A stretch of DNA of 64,000 bases. Origin: CAZHRC01 sp964533865 (GTDB taxonomy: Bacteria > Bacillota > Clostridia > Tissierellales > Peptoniphilaceae). Numbering within the stretch: the first letter of the stretch is position 1; the number at the start of each line of letters is the position of its first letter. Shown here piece after piece: positions 17,076 to 26,513 of the stretch. The position numbers and the translations under genes are program-made. The DNA lies in the NCBI GenBank assembly GCA_964533865.1, contig CAZHRC010000001.1, positions 186,001 to 250,000 of the forward strand, written 5' to 3'. The notes below the pieces were generated by a model. The model was not told where the DNA came from, did no database searches, and saw only the letters and a program-made list of their open reading frames with translations.

Positions 17076-17843
17076 ATGATATACGTAAAATCAACACACG
17101 AAATTGAAAAAATGAAGCGGGCTGGGATCATCTTGGCTAATACACATCAAAAACTACGAGACGTTATTGTTCCTGGTATTACCATGTCCGAGATCGATCG
17201 TATCGCAGAGGCATTTATCCTATCTCAAGGCGCGACCCCCGAGCAAAAAGGCTACCAAGGTTATCCCTATGCTACTTGCACCTCTATTAACGATGAAATA
17301 TGTCATGGTTTTCCAAGAGATCAGGAATTGGTCGATGGTGATCTGGTCACGGTTGATATGGTAGTTAATTTAGATGGTTATTTAGCGGATTCTGCTTGGA
17401 GTTACGCGGTGGGAAACCTCTCTGATGATGCAAGACGGCTGATGGAGGTGACGAAAGAAGCGTTATATCGCGGGATAGAAGTAGCTAGAGTTGGAAATCG
17501 GGTCGGAGACATCGGCTATGCGATTCAAACCTACGTCGAGTCGGAAGGTTTTTCAGTGGTACGCGATTATGTGGGTCACGGGATCGGGACGAACATGCAC
17601 GAAGATCCTCAAGTGCCTCATTACGGTAAACCTGGGCGAGGTATCCGATTAGAGGAGGGGATGGTGCTCACCATCGAACCGATGGTCAACGCAGGACAGT
17701 GGCAATCGAAATTGGATGACAATGGGTGGACTGCGAGAACCGTTGACAAGTCACTATCCTGTCAATATGAACACACTTTGGCAATTACCGCCGATGGGCC
17801 AGTGATCCTGACTGAGCAAATTGACCAAACTGACGATGAGTAA
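17076..17843 (+). CDS. map: Methionine aminopeptidase type I
   Basis: Removes the N-terminal Met from nascent proteins. 255 residues, the usual length for MetAP-Ia. The five metal ligands are all visible: Asp in VTVDMVVNLDG, Asp in YLADSAWSYAVG, His in YVGHGIGTNMHEDPQVPHYG, Glu in TIEPMVNAG and Glu in QYEHTLAIT. It is not in the usual ribosomal-protein/adk context, so a second map copy elsewhere is possible. Its end overlaps the next gene by eight bases. Confidence 0.94.
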   Translation: MIYVKSTHEIEKMKRAGIILANTHQKLRDVIVPGITMSEIDRIAEAFILSQGATPEQKGYQGYPYATCTSINDEICHGFPRDQELVDGDLVTVDMVVNLDGYLADSAWSYAVGNLSDDARRLMEVTKEALYRGIEVARVGNRVGDIGYAIQTYVESEGFSVVRDYVGHGIGTNMHEDPQVPHYGKPGRGIRLEEGMVLTIEPMVNAGQWQSKLDDNGWTARTVDKSLSCQYEHTLAITADGPVILTEQIDQTDDE

Positions 17844-19095
17844 TTCTGGCAAGACATTGGTCGTGGTCTCCATAGATGCTCTAGGAGAGTCGGACTATCC
17901 GGTATTTAGCTGTAGCGATGGATTTCAGCTCTTAATGAATCGCGGAGCTTCGGTTAAGAAGATGAGGACGGTATACCCGTCTTTGACCTATCCCATTCAT
18001 ACCACGTTGATCACGGGGCGTCGTCCCGCTGATCATGGGATCATTCATAACTTAAAATACGAACCAAAGCGCCTACCGATGGATTGGTATTGGTATGAAA
18101 GCGACATTATTGGCGATACCCTCTTTAAAGCTTGTAAACGAGAAAATTTGACGACGGGTGCCGTCTTATGGCCAGTGTCCGCAAAGGGTCAAATCGATTT
18201 TAATATCGCTGAGATCATTCCCCATAGGAATTGGCATAATCAAGTGATCGTCTCTCTTCTTAATAGCTCACCGCTATACCTTTTAAAAATGAATGGGAAG
18301 TACGGTCATTTGCGAAAAGGGATCGAACAACCTCAACTTGATGACTTTGTAGAGCAAGTGACTATCGATACGATTAGACAAAGGATAACCGATCTTTTGG
18401 CGATACACTTATTGGAAGTCGACATGGTAAAACACCTTTGGGGAACAGACGCTTCAGAGACAAAAGAAGCCATCAGAAGAATCGGCGAAAGAGTGGAACG
18501 GATCGCAAATGCTATTGAAGAGACTTACGGGTGGGATAATGCAAACCTTGTCGTCCTTAGTGACCACTCTCAGATCGACTTAAATCACCCTATTTTCATC
18601 AACCGTTTTTTATTGGAGAAAGGTTATTTAACCGTCGACTCAGGTGTGGTTCAAGATTATTCTATTTTTGGTCATTCCTGTGAAGGAAGCTGCTATATTT
18701 ACGCAAAAGATTCTATTAGTGATCGGGAGATTGAAGCGCTCCTCGATGAATTGGCGAAAAATCATGGTGGTATTGAAAAAGTTTACCACCACAACGAGAT
18801 GGTGCAAGAAGGATGCGGTAGTCAGGCGCGATTTATGGTTGAAGGCAAAAGCGGAACATATTTCGTCGATGATGTGGCTCCAGAATCCTACCACCACGCT
18901 CAGAGAGCCAATCACGGTTATCATCCAGATAAGAAGGATTATGGGGCTTTATTTTTCGGAATGGGTAGTGATTTTAAGACGGGATATGTACGTGAAAGCG
19001 GCGATGTCTTGGATGTTTGTGCCACTTTGTCTAAATTGCTAAATGTTGAAGTCAATGGTGACAGTGGGGCTATCATGGTTGATTTATTGAAGTAA
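17836..19095 (+). CDS. Alkaline phosphatase superfamily phosphodiesterase/pyrophosphatase
   Basis: 419 residues of the type I phosphodiesterase/nucleotide pyrophosphatase family (PF01663). VVVSIDALGESD supplies the first metal Asp. The Thr in YPSLTYPIHTTLITGRRP is the predicted nucleophile. LLEVDMVKHLWG, VVLSDHSQIDLNH and the His-rich end (RANHGYHPDK) give the remaining metal ligands. No signal peptide is seen, so a cytoplasmic enzyme is implied, unlike many relatives. ATG 17836 overlaps the end of map (ATGAGTAA), suggesting coupled translation; a TTG at 17821 is an alternative. Confidence 0.86.
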   Translation: MSNSGKTLVVVSIDALGESDYPVFSCSDGFQLLMNRGASVKKMRTVYPSLTYPIHTTLITGRRPADHGIIHNLKYEPKRLPMDWYWYESDIIGDTLFKACKRENLTTGAVLWPVSAKGQIDFNIAEIIPHRNWHNQVIVSLLNSSPLYLLKMNGKYGHLRKGIEQPQLDDFVEQVTIDTIRQRITDLLAIHLLEVDMVKHLWGTDASETKEAIRRIGERVERIANAIEETYGWDNANLVVLSDHSQIDLNHPIFINRFLLEKGYLTVDSGVVQDYSIFGHSCEGSCYIYAKDSISDREIEALLDELAKNHGGIEKVYHHNEMVQEGCGSQARFMVEGKSGTYFVDDVAPESYHHAQRANHGYHPDKKDYGALFFGMGSDFKTGYVRESGDVLDVCATLSKLLNVEVNGDSGAIMVDLLK

Positions 19096-19287
19096 AACCA
19101 CTCCGACGATTTTTATCGCTCATATCCTGACTCTAAGTCAGATAGGAGCAATCCGTATAGATTGGTCGTAGGCTGGTCTAATTATGGCAATACAGTGCGG
19201 ACTGATCAGAAGGGTATTGTGGCGTTAACTTCTCATGTCGTAAAACTCAAGGTAGATAAGAAATTTATATGAAGTAGGAGGTTTTCA

Positions 19288-20289
19288 ATGTTATTAAGTG
19301 ATAATAACGCGGGGGTACATCCGGCGGTTATGGATGCGATAGTCAGCGCGAATATCAATCATGAACCGAGCTACGGTGGGGATCCCTATACGTCAAAGGC
19401 CATAGCTTCGATACAAAAACTTTTTGAAAACAAAGTTGAGGTTCTATTGGTTACCAATGGGACGGCGTGTAACGTGATCGCATTGGCGGGAATGTTACAC
19501 TCCTATGAAGGTGTTATTTGCACGGACACCGCTCACATCAACCTAGAAGAATGTGGCGCTTTTGAAGCGATTACTGGCTCGAAGTTGTTGCAGCAGCCCA
19601 ACCGTTTGGGGAAACTCACCCCTGAAATGATCGAGGAGGCGGTGACTATCCAAGGCGACGAACATTGGGTGCAACCTAAGGTGGTATCTATTTCGCAACT
19701 TAGCGAAACGGGAACATCCTATTCGGTTGAGGAGCTGACAGCGATAGGAAAATGCTGTAAGAAATACGGATTGTATTTTCATGTGGATGGAGCAAGGATC
19801 TCTAGTGCTTTAATAAAAGAAGGGGTTTCTCTCAAGGAAATGATTGAAGACACAGGGGTGGATGTGCTTTCTTTTGGTGGCACAAAAAACGGCCTCATGT
19901 TTGGTGAAGCCATCATCGTACTGAATCCTCATTTAGCACATCACTATAAATACCTGCGCAAACAATCTATGCAATTATTATCTAAAATGCGTTTTTTATC
20001 GGCTCAGTTCATCCCTTATATCGAAGAAGCGCTCTATTTATCAAATGCTCGAAAGGCTAATGAGGCGATGGCACACTTGGTGTTAGGATTAGAAAAGAAG
20101 GGTATTAAACCTATGAATCCAGAGCAAGGTTGTATCTTGTTTCTCGAGCGAGACCATTTTGATTATGAAAGGGTCGAACGGGAATTTCCCCTACACACCG
20201 AACGGTTATGGGGAAAAGAGGCTTGTCGCATCGTAACGGCATGGAATACGACGAAAGAAGAAATCGACCGGTTTCTAGCACTCGTTTAA
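19288..20289 (+). CDS. Low-specificity L-threonine aldolase family PLP enzyme
   Basis: 333 residues. Cleaves L-threonine/allo-threonine to glycine and acetaldehyde. Family motifs are SDNNAGVHPAV at the start, YGGDPYT, VTNGTACNVIAL, HVDGARISSALI and the PLP lysine in SFGGTKNGLM. RBS GGAGG precedes the ATG. The 192 bases upstream contain an imperfect hairpin near 19120-19151 and no gene. It may supply glycine and complement the serine genes. Confidence 0.92.
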   Translation: MLLSDNNAGVHPAVMDAIVSANINHEPSYGGDPYTSKAIASIQKLFENKVEVLLVTNGTACNVIALAGMLHSYEGVICTDTAHINLEECGAFEAITGSKLLQQPNRLGKLTPEMIEEAVTIQGDEHWVQPKVVSISQLSETGTSYSVEELTAIGKCCKKYGLYFHVDGARISSALIKEGVSLKEMIEDTGVDVLSFGGTKNGLMFGEAIIVLNPHLAHHYKYLRKQSMQLLSKMRFLSAQFIPYIEEALYLSNARKANEAMAHLVLGLEKKGIKPMNPEQGCILFLERDHFDYERVEREFPLHTERLWGKEACRIVTAWNTTKEEIDRFLALV

Positions 20290-20326
20290 CACCAAGTGAT
20301 ATCACAAATTTAATAAGGAGAATACT

Positions 20327-20932
20327 ATGACATTACCACAATTTAGAACGCCAAAAACCGGGGATACGGTGGCAACTTTACACACAACTAAGGGAGACAT
20401 TAAGTTTTTGCTTTTTCCAGAAGCTGCTCCAAAAACCGTTGAGAACTTTACCACTCATGCAAAAAACGGGTACTATGACAATGTCATTTTTCATCGAGTC
20501 ATCCCTAATTTCATGATTCAAACCGGGGATCCTGAGGGAACCGGTCGGGGTGGCGAGAGTATTTACGGCGGCAGTTTTGAAGACGAGTTCGATCCGCTCT
20601 ACCGCAATTTTAATGGTGCACTTTGCATGGCAAATGCAGGCCCGAACACCAATGGTTCCCAATTTTTCATCGTACAATTAGACGAAATCAGTGATGATGT
20701 TTTGGGGCAAATGGAGCGAGCGGGAGAAGAAAATGGCTATTTCAGCGAGGTGATTGACGCATATCGCGAACACGGTGGAGCGTATTGGTTAGACTTTAAG
20801 CACTCGGTATTTGGTCAAGTGATCGAGGGGTTTGACAATGTGGTTACCATTGCTGAAGTGGAAAGAAATCGGATGGACAAACCTTTGGAAGACGTGTTAA
20901 TCAACAACATCACCGTCGAAACGATCAATTAG
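20327..20932 (+). CDS. Cyclophilin-type peptidyl-prolyl cis-trans isomerase
   Basis: 201 residues, cytoplasmic because there is no signal peptide. Cyclophilin core: TTKGDIKFLLFPEAAPKTVENF, VIFHRVIPNFMIQTGDPEGTGRGGESIYG with the catalytic Arg and Gln, LCMANAGPNTNGSQFFI, and HSVFGQVIEGFDNV. An insert (residues about 125-155) lies between the NGSQFFI strand and the HSVFGQV region, as in some clostridial homologues. RBS AAGGAGA. Confidence 0.93.
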   Translation: MTLPQFRTPKTGDTVATLHTTKGDIKFLLFPEAAPKTVENFTTHAKNGYYDNVIFHRVIPNFMIQTGDPEGTGRGGESIYGGSFEDEFDPLYRNFNGALCMANAGPNTNGSQFFIVQLDEISDDVLGQMERAGEENGYFSEVIDAYREHGGAYWLDFKHSVFGQVIEGFDNVVTIAEVERNRMDKPLEDVLINNITVETIN

Positions 20933-20944
20933 AATCTAGACGAA

Positions 20945-20985
20945 ATGAAAAAGAGCGCTGCTTCATCTGATGAAACAGCGCTCTT
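20945..20985 (-). terminator. Terminator of rodA, in the convergent gap with the cyclophilin gene
   Basis: Arms AAGAGCGCTG and CAGCGCTCTT, with an inner TTCATC/GATGAA stem. On the minus strand it is followed by a T-rich run (TTTTTCATTT), so it mainly serves the minus-strand gene and may also help end the cyclophilin transcript. Confidence 0.8.
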
Positions 20986-20990
20986 AAGTA

Positions 20991-22118
20991 TTAGTAGCGT
21001 CTAAACCTCGACGAGTCAAACTCGAGTGAGTCTTTTTGAGTCGTCACGCACAGGATCAATCCGATTGCGATGAGGTTCACTAGTTGGAAAGTCCCGCCGT
21101 AACTGAAAAAGGGAAGCGGTATGCCTGTTATGGGCATTAATCCAATGGTCATACCGATATTCTCGAAAATGTGGAACAATAACATCGCTGCCACACCGAC
21201 GCAAACGGTGGACCCGAAAACGGACCGATGATTTTTCGCGACGACTAAAATACGATATAGTAGGACGAAATACAGTAGGATGACCGCCAGACCACCGATG
21301 AATCCGAGTTCTTCGACGACGACGGCATAGATAAAGTCGGTTTGTTTTTCAGGAATGAAGTTGTACTGGGTTTGGGTGCCTTGAAGGTAACCTCTACCAG
21401 TGAGTTTACCACTACCGATGGCGATTTTTCCTTGGATCGCCTGGTAGTTGCTGTCGTCTACATCCCTTGCCGGATTGAAAAAGTTGAGGATCCGGTCCTT
21501 TTGGAATTGTGAGAGTTGGCTGTAGATGATGGGTAAAGATAACACGCCAGCAGTAAGTGCACCAGCGATGTATCGCCAACTGATACCCGCTGAAAAGAAC
21601 ATGAGAACGATGAAAAAGATAAACACCATAGCGGTTCCGGCGTCGGGTTGGAGTAGGATCAACCCCACAGGTAAAAAAGCATAGGCTAATAGTTTTAAAA
21701 GTGTTTGTGGACGGTTGATTTCCCTTTGGTGGCGATCGATCATATCTGCTAGGCAGACAATTAATCCGACTTTCACAAATTCTGATGGTTGAAAGGAAAT
21801 AAATCCCAATCGAATCCATGATTGAGCACCCCACTGCTCTGTGCCCACACCGATGAATAAAGTAAGGACGAGAAGACCGATGCAGATCGTATAAATTGGA
21901 AGGGTCAGCTGCCTTAGAAAGTCCACATCCATCAAGGTGAACATAGCGATGAGGCAGATCCCGATTAGTGTAGCGACTAATTGGGAGATGGTTTGGCGGT
22001 TTTCCAAACTTTTTGTCGCACTATATAGTACGATTAATCCAAACGCACACAAGATGAAAACCGACAATACGAGCAGAATGTCGATTTTTCGAAAGTTTTT
22101 CTTTTTTAAGCTAAACAT
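20991..22118 (-). CDS. rodA: SEDS family peptidoglycan glycosyltransferase, RodA-like
   Basis: 375 residues with about ten membrane spans. Polymerises lipid II during elongation. SEDS signatures: FISFQPSEFVKVGLIV, LQPDAGTAMVF (with the essential Asp), YQAIQGKIAIGSGKLTGRGYLQGTQTQYNFIPEKQTDFI (first 20 residues diagnostic of RodA), VEELGFIGG and TGIPLPFFSYGGT. ATG 22118 is chosen for AAAGGAGTG upstream. On the minus strand an extended -10 (TGGTATAAT, with the hexamer at 22141-22146) lies just ahead of it. It is a lone gene divergent from queG. A second SEDS gene sits at 52.6 kb. Confidence 0.92.
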   Translation of the reverse strand: MFSLKKKNFRKIDILLVLSVFILCAFGLIVLYSATKSLENRQTISQLVATLIGICLIAMFTLMDVDFLRQLTLPIYTICIGLLVLTLFIGVGTEQWGAQSWIRLGFISFQPSEFVKVGLIVCLADMIDRHQREINRPQTLLKLLAYAFLPVGLILLQPDAGTAMVFIFFIVLMFFSAGISWRYIAGALTAGVLSLPIIYSQLSQFQKDRILNFFNPARDVDDSNYQAIQGKIAIGSGKLTGRGYLQGTQTQYNFIPEKQTDFIYAVVVEELGFIGGLAVILLYFVLLYRILVVAKNHRSVFGSTVCVGVAAMLLFHIFENIGMTIGLMPITGIPLPFFSYGGTFQLVNLIAIGLILCVTTQKDSLEFDSSRFRRY

Positions 22119-22195
22119 TGTAACACTCCTTTGTGAATTCATTATACCACATGGTTCACATAATGGGAGAGTGTAAAACATGAAGGGAGTTGCAG

Positions 22196-23179
22196 ATGGA
22201 TCGAGACCAAGTGATAAAGGGTTTTAAGGAAGCAGGATTTGATATGGTTGAAATAATCGATGCAAGTCCCCTTGATCCATTAAAAATTGTGTTGACCCAA
22301 CGCAAAAAATCTTATGGATTTTTAGAGTTTGAGGAAGATAATATCGAACGCCGAGTCGATCCACAGCTTTCCTTAAAAGGCGTTCAGTCCATTATTGTCT
22401 TGGGGTTTGGGTTCAACCCCACCGTGAAAGGCAATCCTCCAGTTCGTTGCGGGAGTCTATCGCGTTCGGCTTGGGGGAGGGACTACCATCTTGAAATGGA
22501 AGATAGGATTCGAGTTGCGGTAGATGCGTTAGGGATTGAGGTTCTCGCTTTTGTCGATAAAGGCCCGTTGTCAGAACGGTATTTAGCGACTAAGGCAGGT
22601 TTTGGGTTTGTTGGCCGCAATCAAAACCTCATTCATGCGCAGTGGGGGAGTTATGTAAGGCTTGGATACTGCTTAACAACGCTTCCGCTCAAGTCGGTTA
22701 ACGCTACGATGTCCTCTCGTTGCGGTAATTGCCGGCGTTGTATAGAATCCTGTCCTACGGGTGCCATTCAGTTTGAATCCTACGACCCCAATAGATGTTT
22801 GTCCTATCTCACCCAATCAAAAAAACCATGGCCACGTGCGTTGAGATCGCACTTAACCCATCAATTATTTGGTTGTGATATTTGCCAAGAGGTATGCCCA
22901 TATAATAAAAAGGCTAAAATACGAGGTTCGATTTCTATGGCAGAGACCTGTGTCGATATGGACGAGTTTATGTTCCTTGGACAACGCGATTTTGTAAAGC
23001 ACTACGGCACGAGGGCGTTTAGTTGGCGAGGGATAAACGTTTTAAAGCGAAATGGTTTGTTGCTCTATGCCAATAATCGCTGGGATAACGACGTGATTCA
23101 TTCGTTTACTGACCACCCCAGCCCACTGGTGCAAAGTGAGGCTAGAGTGCTTATGCTTGAAATAGAGGAGGGCGATTGA
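22196..23179 (+). CDS. queG: Epoxyqueuosine reductase
   Basis: Cobalamin and 4Fe-4S dependent last step of queuosine biosynthesis in tRNA. 327 residues. The N-terminal domain carries the cobalamin-binding/catalytic region (KGPLSERYLATKAGFGFVGRNQNLI). Two ferredoxin-like clusters follow: CGNCRRCIESCPTGAI and CDICQEVCPYN. ATG 22196 follows GAAGGGAG; an in-frame TTG at 22190 is too close to it. It is followed two bases later by DUF503 and then nth, an apparent operon. Other queuosine genes are not in the window. Confidence 0.92.
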   Translation: MDRDQVIKGFKEAGFDMVEIIDASPLDPLKIVLTQRKKSYGFLEFEEDNIERRVDPQLSLKGVQSIIVLGFGFNPTVKGNPPVRCGSLSRSAWGRDYHLEMEDRIRVAVDALGIEVLAFVDKGPLSERYLATKAGFGFVGRNQNLIHAQWGSYVRLGYCLTTLPLKSVNATMSSRCGNCRRCIESCPTGAIQFESYDPNRCLSYLTQSKKPWPRALRSHLTHQLFGCDICQEVCPYNKKAKIRGSISMAETCVDMDEFMFLGQRDFVKHYGTRAFSWRGINVLKRNGLLLYANNRWDNDVIHSFTDHPSPLVQSEARVLMLEIEEGD

Positions 23180-23181
23180 TC

Positions 23182-23463
23182 ATGTTAGTAGGAACATTGG
23201 TTCTTGACATCCGATTGGATGAAAGCTATAGTATTAAGGACAAACGGCGAGTTCGAAAGAGCGTAGTAGAACGGATACGTCGACGTTGGAATGTATCCAT
23301 CGCAGAAGTGGATTCGCAAGAAGTTTGGAATCTCCTAACTGTGGGGTTGGCGTTTGTTTCAAATGAGCGTAAACCGATCGAACGCGCCTTAGATCAAATC
23401 GTGACTTTTTTGGAGGAGGTTTATTTCTTAGAAGTCATGGTTCGAGAACGCGAGGTGTTTTAA
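23182..23463 (+). CDS. DUF503 family protein (YlxP-like)
   Basis: 93 residues, the usual length for DUF503. The family signature is visible in LDESYSIKDKRRVRKSVVERIRRRWNVSIAEVD (key part SIKDKR...RRWNVSIAEV). The family is often encoded near nusA-infB-rbfA and is thought to bind RNA or act around the ribosome, but its role is not established. Here it sits between queG and nth. RBS GAGGAGG overlaps the end of queG. Confidence 0.87.
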   Translation: MLVGTLVLDIRLDESYSIKDKRRVRKSVVERIRRRWNVSIAEVDSQEVWNLLTVGLAFVSNERKPIERALDQIVTFLEEVYFLEVMVREREVF

Positions 23464-24108
23464 GTGAAGAGACGTCGAACGAAGGCGGAAATCGAGTTAA
23501 TTTTAGATCGTTTAGAAGAAACGTACCCCGATGCAAAAGCGGAGTTGAACTATACCACGCCTTATGAACTGTTAGTAGCCACGATCTTGTCGGCTCAATG
23601 CACCGATGTACGAGTTAACAAGACAACAGAAATTTTATTTCAACGATACAATACACCAGAAGCTATGGTTACTTTGACGCCGGATGATTTAGGCGTAGTG
23701 ATTAAAGAATGTGGATTGTATAAAACAAAAGCAAAAAATATTATCGCTACCTCTCATCGATTACTTCAAGTATACGATTCCTCGGTGCCACAGACCATGG
23801 ATGACTTACTGACGTTACCAGGGGTGGGGCGCAAAACGGCAAATGTGGTGTTATCAAATGCTTTTGGCGTACCAGGCATAGCAGTCGATACCCACGTGTT
23901 CCGAGTTTCCAATCGCATTGGGTTGGCCGATGCACCAGATGTGGAAACCACCGAAAAAATGTTGCAACGCATGATACCTAAGAACAGATGGTCTAAATCC
24001 CATCACACTATTATCTTTCACGGAAGGCGATGTTGCAAAGCGCGTAAACCGCTATGTGAATCGTGCCCGATTAGCGAATGGTGCTATTATTATCACGCAA
24101 GTAGATAA
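23464..24108 (+). CDS. nth: Endonuclease III (DNA glycosylase/AP lyase)
   Basis: 214 residues. Removes oxidised pyrimidines and nicks AP sites. The helix-hairpin-helix LPGVGRKTANVVLSNAFG contains the catalytic Lys, and the catalytic Asp is in IAVDTHVFRVSNR. The C-terminal 4Fe-4S cluster is CKARKPLCESCPISEWC (C-x6-C-x2-C-x5-C). The GTG start directly abuts the DUF503 stop, so translation is coupled. Part of the queG-DUF503-nth-VanW run. Confidence 0.95.
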   Translation: MKRRRTKAEIELILDRLEETYPDAKAELNYTTPYELLVATILSAQCTDVRVNKTTEILFQRYNTPEAMVTLTPDDLGVVIKECGLYKTKAKNIIATSHRLLQVYDSSVPQTMDDLLTLPGVGRKTANVVLSNAFGVPGIAVDTHVFRVSNRIGLADAPDVETTEKMLQRMIPKNRWSKSHHTIIFHGRRCCKARKPLCESCPISEWCYYYHASR

Positions 24109-24118
24109 GGAGAACGAG

Positions 24119-25498
24119 TTGAAAATAACATCTAAGGGCAAATTGTTGGCACTGGGGGTTTGTAGCGCGCTGGTTCTATCAGGGTGTTCAAGCTTGTTTA
24201 ATCCTAAGTCAGAGGCGGTGGCGCTAGCTCCGTTGACCATGGAAAAACTATCGGATAAGCAAATTTTACATTCTATGGCGATTTACGAAGGTGTCTCTAT
24301 TGATGGCATTGAGGTTGGTAATAAGTCCATCCCTTCTGGAAAAGTGCTTTTAGAGAGTGAAAAAAACAAATTGATCAACCAGACGACGATTACGGTCAAT
24401 GCGGGAGAAAACAGCTATACCTATCCGATGTCAGATTTTGGCGTCACTTACGACTATGATAAAGCTCTAACCGATGCGTATCACATCGGCCGAGATGGTG
24501 AAGACAAGGCAAGATTGGACCAGATTAAAGGATTGAAGAAAGAACCTGTCACCATAGATTTGCCATTGCTGTATAACGAAGAAAAAATACAGGCGAAGAT
24601 AGCTGACGTTGCGAAAGCGAACAATGTGGCGGTCGTCGACGACACTTACGATTGGAAAGACGGTGAGATCGTTGCGGTAAAGGGAACATCTGGTTTTCTC
24701 GTCGACGAGGAAAAACTTAAGTCATCTATCGTTCAAGCGTTGAAAGATTTTCAGCCGATTCAAGTCGTGATGAATGAACAGCAACCGAAAGAACTCGATA
24801 TTGAGGCGACTAAGGCGAATTTTGGAGTGATCGGTGAGGCGACTACCCGTTTTTCTGACGATGGCAGCGGTAGACGGTTTAATATCGAAAAGACCACAAG
24901 CATCATGAGTGGTAGAGTACTCGCGCCAGGGGAGAGTATTTCGATGTACGAACAAATCGGCGACACGACTATCGCCAACGGCTATAAACCATCAACCGTC
25001 ATTTTAAATGGACGATTTGAGATGGGTGAAGGTGGGGGGGCCTGTCAAACGGCGACCACTTTATACCAGGCGGCACTCAAAGCCGATTTGACGGTTGTTG
25101 AGCGTCAAGCGCACTCAAGACCAGTGGGTTATACAAGCGCTGGGTTAGATGCTTCCTATACGGATGGTGGGTGGAAAGATTTGGTGTTGCGCAATGATTT
25201 CAGTTTCCCTGTCGTCATAACAGGCTATATTTCAGGGAGCAATGTATATTTTGAAATTATGGGTGACAAGTCGGTTAAAAACTATGATGTTGAGATATGG
25301 GCGGAAACCACGAGATATATTTCTATGCCCGTGCGTACTGTTGCGTCCTCGACCTTGGGGTCAGGGGAGAGAAGTGTTTCACAAGAAGGGTGGCCGGGTT
25401 ATGTGGCTGTTTCCTATAAAAGCGTTAACGGTGAGGTTTCTGTCATAGCAGAAGACTATTATCAAGAAAGAACCCAAGTAGTATATGTGGGTGAATAA
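24119..25498 (+). CDS. VanW family lipoprotein with C-terminal G5-like domain
   Basis: 459 residues from TTG 24119, chosen because AAGGAG sits six bases upstream and the start yields a proper lipoprotein signal (KLLALGVCSALVLSGCSS, lipobox LSGC). The upstream in-frame ATG overlaps nth and would bury it. Middle part (about 60-230) resembles the PG-binding-4/YoaR region. Residues about 245-375 are the VanW domain (FSIMSG..LAPGE-like RVLAPGESISMYEQIG and EMGEGGGACQTATTLYQAAL). The last 80 residues look like a G5 domain. Predicted to act at the outer face of the membrane on or near peptidoglycan. The family is not proof of vancomycin resistance. Confidence 0.88.
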   Translation: MKITSKGKLLALGVCSALVLSGCSSLFNPKSEAVALAPLTMEKLSDKQILHSMAIYEGVSIDGIEVGNKSIPSGKVLLESEKNKLINQTTITVNAGENSYTYPMSDFGVTYDYDKALTDAYHIGRDGEDKARLDQIKGLKKEPVTIDLPLLYNEEKIQAKIADVAKANNVAVVDDTYDWKDGEIVAVKGTSGFLVDEEKLKSSIVQALKDFQPIQVVMNEQQPKELDIEATKANFGVIGEATTRFSDDGSGRRFNIEKTTSIMSGRVLAPGESISMYEQIGDTTIANGYKPSTVILNGRFEMGEGGGACQTATTLYQAALKADLTVVERQAHSRPVGYTSAGLDASYTDGGWKDLVLRNDFSFPVVITGYISGSNVYFEIMGDKSVKNYDVEIWAETTRYISMPVRTVASSTLGSGERSVSQEGWPGYVAVSYKSVNGEVSVIAEDYYQERTQVVYVGE

Positions 25499-25504
25499 GA
25501 GGCT

Positions 25505-25540
25505 GATCGATCTTTAGTTACTAAAGATCGATCTTTTTTT
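25505..25540 (+). terminator. Intrinsic terminator after the VanW gene
   Basis: Perfect arms GATCGATCTTTAG and CTAAAGATCGATC around TTA, followed by seven T. Confidence 0.92.
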
Positions 25541-25689
25541 ATCCTAAGAAATTTAGACAAATCTCATGGTTATGAGAAGGCAAACGATTATCATGAAACC
25601 GAAGAATTCCACGATATGTAGAAGAAAAAGCTGTATTTAAACTATATATAGTGGTATAATGGACTTAGTTTTGAGGTAGGAGGTTGGCT

Positions 25690-26505
25690 TTGAGGATTAA
25701 AATGTTTGCTACGGACATGGATGGTACATTGTTGGTCGATCACACGATACCGATTGAAAATGCTAATGCCCTTCACGAGCTTGCTAAAAAGGACGTTGAG
25801 ATCGTATTTGCAAGTGGGAGGGTACTCTCCTCGATGCAAACTTTGGCAAGTTCGATCGACTTGCCGTGTCATTTTGTTGCATCCAACGGCGCGTTGGTTG
25901 TCGACAAATCGGGGAAGGTGTTATCAGGAGAATCATTGAGCCTAGAGACTGTGACACAACTCGTAGCATTATGTGAGAAACATCACCTTTATTATCATTT
26001 TTACGATGCGGATACTTTGTACGCGCCAACATTGAATTTTGATCGATTGATTCATCTGAGGACAGTAGACGCACAAGGCAGAGATCATTGGCAAGTCAAT
26101 CTCTCTGTGCAACGAAAGATGACCTCTTTTATTTCAGCTACTGCGCCTACGGTATACAAATTCCAAATTCAATGTGATGACTCGAGGGCGCACACACTCT
26201 TTGAAGCCTTTGAGCATTTCGATGCGCTAGCGATTACCCGATCGGGTACGAAACTCGTCGAGGTTATGGCTGCAGGTGTAAATAAGTGGCGCGGACTTGA
26301 ACGTTTGGCTTCAAACTTGGGGATCGAAGCCAAAGATGTGAGTGCTATAGGCGATTACGATAATGATTTAGAAATGATCACACATTCCGGGGTTGGAATA
26401 GCAATGGGCAATGCCCCAAAACACATCCAACAACAAGCCAAGATCGTAACGACTGATAATAAATCCTTCGGGGTGGCCGAGGCCATCAGAACTCATTTTA
26501 TCTAG
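25690..26505 (+). CDS. Cof-type HAD-IIB phosphatase
   Basis: 271 residues. HAD motif I is FATDMDGTLL, motif II FASGR, motif III around GVNKWRGLERL (Lys), and motif IV AIGDYDNDLEMI, the Cof/YbiV arrangement with a C2B cap. It acts on sugar phosphates, FMN or similar; the substrate cannot be called. The start is TTG 25690, with AGGAGG six bases upstream; TTG 25684 is an alternative. A TATAAT at 25655-25660 probably marks its promoter. It is nine bases ahead of trmL. Confidence 0.9.
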   Translation: MRIKMFATDMDGTLLVDHTIPIENANALHELAKKDVEIVFASGRVLSSMQTLASSIDLPCHFVASNGALVVDKSGKVLSGESLSLETVTQLVALCEKHHLYYHFYDADTLYAPTLNFDRLIHLRTVDAQGRDHWQVNLSVQRKMTSFISATAPTVYKFQIQCDDSRAHTLFEAFEHFDALAITRSGTKLVEVMAAGVNKWRGLERLASNLGIEAKDVSAIGDYDNDLEMITHSGVGIAMGNAPKHIQQQAKIVTTDNKSFGVAEAIRTHFI

Positions 26506-26513
26506 GATGTGAC

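Noticed and set aside
24119..25498. Vancomycin resistance gene
   Set aside because: The VanW domain is common in Clostridia, and no vanHAX-like genes are nearby, so resistance should not be inferred.
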